This document shows, piece by piece, positions 15,013-20,026 of a DNA stretch of 20,026 nucleotides. The position numbers and the translations under genes were made by a program. How positions within the stretch are numbered: position 1 is the first letter of the stretch; the number at the start of each line of letters is the position of its first letter. Location: NCBI GenBank assembly GCA_031550095.1, contig JAVBOX010000072.1:1-20026 (forward strand). Direction: 5' to 3'. Origin of the DNA: Avichristensenella sp031550095. Its GTDB lineage: Bacteria; Bacillota; Clostridia; Christensenellales; Aristaeellaceae. The notes beneath the pieces were generated by a model. That model was not told the origin of the DNA and did no database searches. It saw nothing but the letters and a program-made list of their open reading frames with translations.

Positions 15013-15702
15013 TTAGAATTTCAACGGATTTACCTTGATTCCGGGGCCCATGGTGCTGGAGAGCACAACGGAGCGCAAATAGGTTCCCTTGGCGGCGGAA
15101 GGCTTGGCCTTGACAATGGCGTCCATGAGAACGGACAGGTTCTCCATGAGCTTCTCATCATCAAAAGATCTCTTGCCAATGGGGCAGTGAATGATGGCGG
15201 TCTTGTCCACGCGATACTCCACCTTACCGGACTTAATATCGCCAATGGCCTTTGCCACATCCATGGTAACCGTGCCGCTCTTGGGGTTAGGCATCAAGCC
15301 TTTGGGACCTAGGACACGGCCGATACGGCCAACCACGCCCATCATATCCGGGGTGGCAACGCAAGCATCAAAGCCAAACCAGTTCTCCCCCTGGATCTTG
15401 GCCACCATATCCTCAGCGCCGACAAAGTCCGCGCCCGCCTGCTCGGCTTCCTTGGCCTTATCGCCTTTGGCAAAGACGAGAACGCGAACCACTTTACCCG
15501 TTCCATTTGGGAGCACGACCGCGCCGCGAACCTGCTGATCCGCATGGCGGGGGTCTACGCCCAGTCGAACAGAAATTTCGATGGTCTCGTCAAACTTTGC
15601 TTTCGCCGTCTGCTTTGCCAGGGAAATGGCCTGTTCGGGGTCATACGCTGTCAGGCTATCAATCAGCTTTGCGCTATCGACATATTTTTTTCCATGCTTC
15701 AT
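15013..15702 (-). CDS. rplA: 50S ribosomal protein L1
   Basis: A complete 229-residue L1, which forms the mobile L1 stalk of the large subunit and, in several bacteria, represses its own operon by binding the mRNA leader. Conserved features include the start MKHGKKYVDSAKLID, VRVLVFAKG, GRVLGPKGLMPNPKSGTVT (its core GPKGLMPNPK is a hallmark) and the C-terminal TMGPGIKV. A purine-rich GAGAGGGG lies about ten bases before the ATG. It follows rplK by 20 bases. Instead of rplJ-rplL-rpoB, a terminator and a convergent gene follow it. Confidence 0.98.
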   Translation of the reverse strand: MKHGKKYVDSAKLIDSLTAYDPEQAISLAKQTAKAKFDETIEISVRLGVDPRHADQQVRGAVVLPNGTGKVVRVLVFAKGDKAKEAEQAGADFVGAEDMVAKIQGENWFGFDACVATPDMMGVVGRIGRVLGPKGLMPNPKSGTVTMDVAKAIGDIKSGKVEYRVDKTAIIHCPIGKRSFDDEKLMENLSVLMDAIVKAKPSAAKGTYLRSVVLSSTMGPGIKVNPLKF

Positions 15703-15722
15703 GTTGTTTCATCCCCTCTCGC

Positions 15723-16148
15723 TTATGCTTCCACCGTGACGCCCATGCTCCTGGCCGTCCCGGCCACCATGCGCATCGCGGCTTCCACATCAGCGGCGTT
15801 CAGGTCGGGCATCTTGGTCTCGGCGATCTGACGAACCTGTTCCTGGGTTAGCTTGCCAACTTTTTCTTTGTTGGGACGGCCTGACGCTGATTCCAGGCCC
15901 AGGGCCTTTTTGATCAGAACCGGAACAGGTGGGGTCTTTGTGATAAACGTGAAGGAACGGTCCGAATACACCGTAATCACGACAGGAATGATCAAGCCGG
16001 CCTGCTTCGCCGTGCGTTCATTAAACTCCTTGCAAAAGCCCGGAATATTGACGCCATGCTGACCCAGGGCGGGACCAATGGGCGGCGCCGGTGTGGCTTT
16101 GGCCGCATTCACCTGCAGTTTGATAAACGCCGTCACTTTCTTTGCCAT
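15723..16148 (-). CDS. rplK: 50S ribosomal protein L11
   Basis: A complete 141-residue L11, part of the GTPase-associated centre of the large subunit. The proline-rich ATPAPPIGPALGQHGVNI near the N terminus and the C-terminal MPDLNA and GTARSMGV segments are characteristic. AGAGGAGG lies six bases before the ATG. It is separated from nusG by a 99-base leader with two stable hairpins, and is followed closely by rplA. Confidence 0.98.
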   Translation of the reverse strand: MAKKVTAFIKLQVNAAKATPAPPIGPALGQHGVNIPGFCKEFNERTAKQAGLIIPVVITVYSDRSFTFITKTPPVPVLIKKALGLESASGRPNKEKVGKLTQEQVRQIAETKMPDLNAADVEAAMRMVAGTARSMGVTVEA

Positions 16149-16176
16149 GTGAAATCCTCCTCTATTTGTGGTAACA

Positions 16177-16217
16177 AGGAACTTGCGTTCCTCCCAAGCC
16201 TGCGGACTTGCCGCAGG
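16177..16217 (-). promoter_or_regulatory. Paired hairpins in the nusG-rplK leader
   Basis: Two perfect stems lie 29-69 bases before the rplK start: CCTGCGG/CCGCAGG (16199-16217) with a 5-base loop, and AGGAAC/GTTCCT (16177-16192) with a GCAA loop on the transcript. Neither has a U-run, so they are not ordinary terminators. L1 is known in other bacteria to bind the L11-L1 mRNA leader; a regulatory or RNA-processing role here is inference. Confidence 0.5.
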
Positions 16218-16247
16218 GTCTCAACATCCAACGCTGGACATAAACTC

Positions 16248-16784
16248 CTACTTTTCACGCTTGACCTGTGAAAACTCCAACTCGACGGGGGTTTCGCGGC
16301 CAAACATCGTCACCATGACACGCACTGTCTGGTGCAGTGTGTCGATTTCATCCACCCGTCCGACAAAATCCTCCAGCGGACCGGATAGGATGCGCACATC
16401 CTCACCCAAGGCAATATCGAGGCGCATGCTCCGACTTCCCATGCCCATGGATTCAACCTCTTCATCCGTGAGGGCGATGGGCTTCGATCCCGGTCCAACA
16501 AAGCCTGTAACACCGCGCGTATTGCGAACAACGTACCATGATTCATCCGTAATGATCATCCGAACAAGCACATACCCAGGGAATATTTTCCTCTGAACGG
16601 TTCTGCGCTTTCCGTTTTTGATCTCAACAACCTCTTCGACCGGGACGCGCACTTCGGCGATTAGGTCCTGCATGCCATTGTTTTCAACGGCCTTTTCCAG
16701 GTTTGCCTTTACTTTGTTTTCGTAGCCGGAGTAGGTATGCGCCACATACCACTGCGGTCCACTTGTCTCGACTAGATCCGCCAT
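16248..16784 (-). CDS. nusG: Transcription termination/antitermination factor NusG
   Basis: A complete 178-residue NusG, which binds RNA polymerase and affects pausing, termination and transcription-translation coupling. The N-terminal NGN domain has WYVAHTYSGYE (12-22), FPGYVLVRM (68-76) and RNTRGVTGFVG (87-97). The C-terminal KOW domain spans about 127-175 (GEDVRILSGPLEDFVGRV). AAAGGGG lies five bases before the ATG, in the 16-base gap after secE. The operon order secE-nusG-rplK-rplA is conserved across bacteria. Confidence 0.98.
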   Translation of the reverse strand: MADLVETSGPQWYVAHTYSGYENKVKANLEKAVENNGMQDLIAEVRVPVEEVVEIKNGKRRTVQRKIFPGYVLVRMIITDESWYVVRNTRGVTGFVGPGSKPIALTDEEVESMGMGSRSMRLDIALGEDVRILSGPLEDFVGRVDEIDTLHQTVRVMVTMFGRETPVELEFSQVKREK

Positions 16785-16800
16785 GCCGTCCCCTTTCCGG

Positions 16801-17064
16801 TTACGCCTGGATAATGACGCGAATCAAGCTGCCCGCGCCAAAGTCCAACAGTCCAACAACGATCGCCATCGCCACCATAAAAATAAGCACGATCGCGGTG
16901 TAGTTGATGAGATCCTTGCGCGTCGGCCATGTAACCTTCTTCAACTCAGCGATGGTATTCTTGACCGCATTGATCATGCGATTTGGAATGCCGGCGATCG
17001 CTTTGAAGAACTTGTTGCCCTTTCCCGGCTTCTTCTCCGGAAGGGTCTTTTCTTCCTTGGCCAT
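16801..17064 (-). CDS. secE: Preprotein translocase subunit SecE
   Basis: An 87-residue single-span SecE, the clamp subunit of the SecYEG channel. It has a charged N terminus (K/E-rich, 1-20), the conserved amphipathic AELKKVTWPTRKDL (39-52) and one membrane helix at about 54-75. This is the short Gram-positive form. AAGGAAG lies upstream of the ATG. It sits between rpmG and nusG, its standard place. Confidence 0.97.
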   Translation of the reverse strand: MAKEEKTLPEKKPGKGNKFFKAIAGIPNRMINAVKNTIAELKKVTWPTRKDLINYTAIVLIFMVAMAIVVGLLDFGAGSLIRVIIQA

Positions 17065-17092
17065 CGTTACACTTCCTTCCGCCGCCTAAGCC

Positions 17093-17254
17093 TTAGCGAG
17101 TTTCCTTGTGCGCCGTATGCTTTCTGCAAAACGGGCAGTATTTGCTCAGTTCAAGACGCTCGGCGTTGTTTTTCTTGTTCTTCATCGTGCTGTAGTTGCG
17201 CTGCTTGCAATCGGGGCAGGCCAGCGTAATTTTCACACGGGCGCCAACAGCCAT
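17093..17254 (-). CDS. rpmG: 50S ribosomal protein L33
   Basis: A 53-residue L33 read directly from the minus strand, with start MAVGARVKITLACPDCKQRN and end HTAHKETR. Four cysteines (CPDC at 13-16, CPFC at 40-43) mark the zinc-binding form. GGAGGTG lies five bases before the ATG, and a sigma-A promoter stands about 65 bases upstream. It opens the rpmG-secE-nusG-rplK-rplA operon, a common Firmicutes order. The gap to secE is 28 bases. Confidence 0.97.
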   Translation of the reverse strand: MAVGARVKITLACPDCKQRNYSTMKNKKNNAERLELSKYCPFCRKHTAHKETR

Positions 17255-17319
17255 ACTTCCACCTCCATCGTATTAACAGGAATTAGGCAGGCTTCGCCCG
17301 CCCATAAACATGCTTATTT

Positions 17320-17348
17320 ACTTTATCATAGCGCTTTGTGGATGTCAA
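17320..17348 (-). promoter_or_regulatory. Promoter of the rpmG-secE-nusG-rplK-rplA operon
   Basis: On the minus strand TTGACA (17343-17348), 17 bases, then TAAAGT (17320-17325). It stands 34 bases after the patatin stop codon with no clear terminator between. The leader it produces contains a 7-bp hairpin with a GAA loop (17286-17302). Confidence 0.87.
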
Positions 17349-17382
17349 TCGTTTTCTCATGCCGCATCCAGCCTTTCAGCTC

Positions 17383-18180
17383 CTATTGACCACTGCTTTT
17401 TTTCGAAGCCTCCCAAATCAGCTCCAAAACCTTCGGCAAAGCCTCTCTGGCAGCGGTTCTTCCCCGCTCAACGCATTCTGCGGCACGGCTTCCCAGGCGA
17501 ACCGGGTCGATATCCAGCACATTTGGGGTAATGATGATATCCGCTTCGCTGACCCTTTGTTGCGCAACCTGCCATTCATAAATGTCGATCATGTGCACGA
17601 CATGCTCCAGGATGTTATTGGTTTTCATCCGCTGCCCCCGATACCCCACATCGACGCCGATCACCACATCCGCGCCCATGGAGCGGCACACATCTGCCGG
17701 CACACGATTCAGCAATCCCCCATCCACGAGAACCCGTCCATCCATCTCCACGGGCACAAAGACCGCCGGAATGGATACGCTGGCCCGGACGGCTTCATGT
17801 AAGAACCCATCCCGCAAAACCACCTGCTCCATGGTCTCAAAGTCACAAGCGACGGCAGCGAAAGGAATCCTCGTATCCTGAAAGGTCTTCCTCCCGGTGA
17901 TTTCCTCAATCAGAGATTGAAGGCGCTTCCCCGCGAGAAATCCCCGGCGTGGAATGCCAATGTCATAATACTGTATCTCCTTAAGATCGCAGGCATACGC
18001 CTCCATTTCAGCCGGGGATCTGCCCGCGGCATAAACGGCCCCGACCAAAGAACCAATGGAAGTTCCGGCGATCAAGTCGATGGGAATGCCTTCCTTTTCA
18101 AAAACATCCAGCAGGCCAATGTGCGCAAGGCCCCGAAACGCGCCGGAGCCAAGGGCAAGCCCTACCTTTAGCGTTCGCAT
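17383..18180 (-). CDS. Patatin-like phospholipase (RssA/YlbK-like)
   Basis: A 265-residue patatin-domain protein, a family of serine lipid acyl hydrolases. The oxyanion loop is GSGAFRGLAHIG (11-22), the nucleophile elbow is GTSIGS with S41, and the catalytic aspartate is D153 in DGGLLNRVP. The dyad is therefore intact. There is no signal peptide, so it is expected in the cytoplasm or at the inner membrane face. It corresponds in family and neighbourhood to Bacillus YlbK, next to ylbJ. AAGGAAGGAACC precedes the ATG. It diverges from the ylbJ-like gene with only 31 bases between the starts. The natural substrate is unknown. Confidence 0.93.
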   Translation of the reverse strand: MRTLKVGLALGSGAFRGLAHIGLLDVFEKEGIPIDLIAGTSIGSLVGAVYAAGRSPAEMEAYACDLKEIQYYDIGIPRRGFLAGKRLQSLIEEITGRKTFQDTRIPFAAVACDFETMEQVVLRDGFLHEAVRASVSIPAVFVPVEMDGRVLVDGGLLNRVPADVCRSMGADVVIGVDVGYRGQRMKTNNILEHVVHMIDIYEWQVAQQRVSEADIIITPNVLDIDPVRLGSRAAECVERGRTAAREALPKVLELIWEASKKSSGQ

Positions 18181-18211
18181 GGTTCCTTCCTTTCTGGCAT
18201 AGCTTCTAGGG

Positions 18212-19042
18212 ATGCGGAAAAAATGGAGCGGTCACCTCTATGCGGCGTTAATTGGGGCACTCGTGGGTCTGTTGGGGCTATTTCCCCAAGAGGCGATAGG
18301 CGCTGCCCGGTCCGCCTGCCAGGCATGGGCAAACCAAGTCATGCCCGCATTGTTCCCCTTTATGATTCTAAGCAGATTGCTCCTCACCGCCATGCCGAGC
18401 AGGATGCTGTTGGTGCCACTGGCAATGATAGGCGGTTCTCCCGCCGGCGCCAGCCTGGTTCAGTCGGCCCAATGCCCCGTACAAAAAGCCCGGCAACTGG
18501 CAGCGCTGTGCACAACCGCGAGCCCTTTGTTCATCCTCGGCGCCTTATCAGGCGGCTGGCGAATGCTGGTCTCCCATTGGCTTGGCGCTGGAGTCGCCTG
18601 GGCTGGCGTTCGTCTGTTTCAAGGCAAATCACGGGAAAAAAGAGAAGACGCGGAGTCTCATCCGCCTTCTCAGGCGCATCTGACGGAAGTGGTTGGCGGC
18701 GCGGCGCTGACAATGATCCATGTTTGCGGCTATATGGTGTTCTTTTGTGTGGTTTCCGCCCTTGTGGCGCATGCCTTTTCACTGCCCGCCTGGGCCCACG
18801 CGTTTTTATCCAGCGTTTTGGAAATGGCCGGAGGCTGCATGCAAATTCAGGCGCTAGGCCTGCCGACCCATCAGGCCGCACCGCTGCTATGCGCCGCCGC
18901 TTCCTTTGGAGGGATGTCCATCTTCATGCAAAACGCCGCTTTCCTCCGGCCAGTCGGGGTGCGTTCGGAAGGGCAGTTCCTGGCAAAGGTCCTGCACGGC
19001 CTGGCGGCTTACTGCATATGCCGCCTTTTCTATCTCTCCTGA
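18212..19042 (+). CDS. ylbJ: Sporulation integral membrane protein YlbJ-like
   Basis: A 276-residue multi-span membrane protein resembling YlbJ, which in Bacillus is needed for spore formation. Two similar halves show nucleoside-recognition/Gate-like motifs: MPALFPFMILSRLL (44-57), GGSPAGA (74-80) and TTASPLFILGA (101-111), then EMAGG (204-208) and FGGMSIFMQ (232-240). It is well short of Bacillus YlbJ (about 400 residues); the loss appears to be in the middle loop and a few helices rather than the motifs. The ribosome binding site is poor (AGGG abuts the ATG), and an in-frame stop lies 12 bases upstream, so no earlier start exists. Its 3' end overlaps the convergent coiled-coil gene by 13 bases. 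Confidence 0.83.
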   Translation: MRKKWSGHLYAALIGALVGLLGLFPQEAIGAARSACQAWANQVMPALFPFMILSRLLLTAMPSRMLLVPLAMIGGSPAGASLVQSAQCPVQKARQLAALCTTASPLFILGALSGGWRMLVSHWLGAGVAWAGVRLFQGKSREKREDAESHPPSQAHLTEVVGGAALTMIHVCGYMVFFCVVSALVAHAFSLPAWAHAFLSSVLEMAGGCMQIQALGLPTHQAAPLLCAAASFGGMSIFMQNAAFLRPVGVRSEGQFLAKVLHGLAAYCICRLFYLS

Positions 19043-19620
19043 TCCATCTGAAGCCGTGCGTCCCGAAGCTCATTGGCAATCTCAATGGCAACATCCTCGG
19101 CATGCTTGAGAAGGTCTCCACAATGATCCAAAGCGGCCATGCGGGTCCTTTGGGCTTCTCCTCGGGCATTGGTCATGATTTCGTTAGCCTGTTGTTCCGC
19201 CCGAATGGCGATGCTGGTTTGAGAGACGAGCATCTCGGCCTTCTGCTCGGCGGCATCCAGCATGTCTGCGGCGCTGCGCTGCGCGTCATCCACAAGCTGC
19301 TCCGCCTGTTGACGGGAACTGGTGGTTAGCGCTTCAGCCCGCTGCTCACTCTCCATCCGCAGCATTCTTGCCTTCGCGTCCGCCTCCGCCATCATATTAT
19401 CGGCATGCTTTTTGGCGTCCTGAAGAATCCGGCTTTCCTGTTTAAGGATGCGATTCGCCTCTTTAATCGTTTCTGGCAGCATATCCCGAATGACCTGAAC
19501 ACTGTTTAGCAACGCCTCCCGATCCATGAGATACTGGTTTGTCAATGGGACCTTTTTGCTGTTCTCGATCATAGCCTCCAGATCCGCGATATGGGAAAAA
19601 ACGTCGATATTGGATTCCAT
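19030..19620 (-). CDS. Coiled-coil protein of unknown function downstream of coaD
   Basis: A 196-residue protein predicted to be almost wholly helical. Residues about 55-185 are rich in A, E, Q, K and R with heptad spacing, as in DivIVA-like or ATP-synthase b-subunit-like coiled coils. There is no membrane segment and no P-loop, although similar clostridial proteins beside coaD are often labelled ATPase. GAGGAGG lies seven bases before the ATG. It follows coaD by 51 bases on the same strand and is probably co-transcribed. Its stop lies inside the 3' end of the convergent ylbJ-like gene. A role as a scaffold is only a guess from the coiled coil. Confidence 0.8.
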   Translation of the reverse strand: MESNIDVFSHIADLEAMIENSKKVPLTNQYLMDREALLNSVQVIRDMLPETIKEANRILKQESRILQDAKKHADNMMAEADAKARMLRMESEQRAEALTTSSRQQAEQLVDDAQRSAADMLDAAEQKAEMLVSQTSIAIRAEQQANEIMTNARGEAQRTRMAALDHCGDLLKHAEDVAIEIANELRDARLQMDQER

Positions 19621-19671
19621 GCCAGATCCTCCTCAATCTTTTCCGATCAACCATCAATGCCCCTGGGAAAT

Positions 19672-20026
19672 TCAGGCGCCATTATGGCAGAACTTTCTTT
19701 CAATTTGCTCCCGGACAGCTTCGGGAACCAAGCCTTTCAGACACCCGCCCAAGCGGCCAATTTCACGAACCCTCTGGGCGCTTACGTACGCGGTCTCCGC
19801 GGAGGCCGCTAGAAAAACAGTTTCCACGCCGCTGATATGCCGGTTGAGGCGTGCCATTTCCAGCTCCGGACCTAAATCCTCCGGCGTGCGCAATCCCCGT
19901 AAAACGCATTCCGCGCCAAAGCTCCTTACCGCATCCACCAGCAAACCCGAAAAGCTCTTCACGACTATGTTATGAAATCCAGCTGTTGTTATGCGAAGGA
20001 GTTCCAGCCTTTCTCCCATTGTGAAA
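19672..20026 (-). CDS. coaD: Phosphopantetheine adenylyltransferase, 3' part (cut by window edge)
   Basis: About 117 C-terminal residues of CoaD, which transfers AMP to 4'-phosphopantetheine in the penultimate step of CoA synthesis. Visible family segments are FTMGERLELL, VKSFSGLLVDAV, VLRGLRTPEDLGPELEMARLN (the RGLR and E-x-x-x-A-x-x-N core) and VREIGRLGG. A methionine occurs in MGERLE, but the frame stays open to the window edge and the family's N-terminal nucleotide-binding motif is not yet seen, so this is not the true start. About 40 residues are missing. The sequence VSAQRVREI replaces the usual ISSS-x-VRE. Confidence 0.94.
   Translation of the reverse strand, partial: FTMGERLELLRITTAGFHNIVVKSFSGLLVDAVRSFGAECVLRGLRTPEDLGPELEMARLNRHISGVETVFLAASAETAYVSAQRVREIGRLGGCLKGLVPEAVREQIERKFCHNGA

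Noticed and set aside
18223..19329. A 368-codon plus-strand frame overlapping the ylbJ-like and coiled-coil genes
   Set aside because: It is rich in R, G, P and H and spans two genes with clear motifs or good ribosome binding sites on other frames, so it is a shadow frame.
1..20026. tRNA genes, CRISPR arrays, insertion sequences, phage or plasmid functions
   Set aside because: No direct-repeat arrays, transposase or integrase motifs, or tRNA-like cloverleaf with a CCA-adjacent acceptor stem were noticed by eye; a computed scan would be needed to exclude small remnants.

Overview
The window reads as chromosomal core DNA of a spore-forming member of the Firmicutes, most likely an anaerobic clostridial lineage. 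The reasons are AGGAGG-type ribosome binding sites, sigma-A-like promoters, an FMN riboswitch, a CIRCE heat-shock operator, a PPi-type pyruvate phosphate dikinase, a YlbJ-like sporulation membrane protein, and the order ppdK / dgt / probable dnaG. I see no tRNA, rRNA, CRISPR array, transposase, integrase or phage gene. Nearly every base belongs to a recognisable gene or to a short, signal-rich gap.

Layout. (1) 1-5.3 kb, minus strand: ppdK with its own promoter and a strong terminator; a secreted, probably seven-bladed beta-propeller protein between two terminators; dgt; and the first ten codons of what is probably dnaG. (2) 5.4-7.8 kb, minus strand: promoter, FMN riboswitch, a RibU-like riboflavin transporter subunit, then tsaE, tsaB and rimI in a tightly overlapping operon. 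(3) 7.9-9.7 kb, plus strand: a two-gene ABC-2 exporter. (4) 9.8-11.7 kb, plus strand: htpG behind a near-perfect CIRCE operator, ending at a strong two-way hairpin shared with the convergent yceD-rpmF operon (11.8-12.6 kb, minus). (5) 12.6-14.25 kb, minus strand: a possible 29-codon leader peptide, an unrecognised membrane-anchored protein and a dusB-type dihydrouridine synthase. Opposite these runs a helical DUF6483-like protein (14.3-14.9 kb, plus). (6) 15.0-17.35 kb, minus strand: rpmG-secE-nusG-rplK-rplA, not followed by the usual rplJ-rplL-rpoB. (7) 17.4-20.0 kb: a YlbK-like patatin phospholipase (minus), a YlbJ-like membrane protein (plus), a coiled-coil protein (minus) and the 3' part of coaD (minus). 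With yceD and rpmF, this is a dispersed version of the Bacillus coaD-ylbJ-ylbK-ylbN-rpmF neighbourhood.

Most genes serve translation and its accuracy: ribosomal proteins L1, L11, L32 and L33, NusG, SecE, t6A synthesis through TsaE/TsaB, RimI, a tRNA dihydrouridine synthase, and YceD. The rest cover central carbon metabolism (PPDK), nucleotide pools (dGTPase), CoA synthesis, riboflavin uptake and protein folding.

I do not see a convincing new multi-gene system. The points most worth a second look are: riboflavin control that may extend to t6A genes; CIRCE control of htpG; the propeller protein inserted in the ppdK-dgt interval; the small coupled ORF before the membrane protein and dusB; the ABC exporter with one permease; and the truncated L11/L1 operon.
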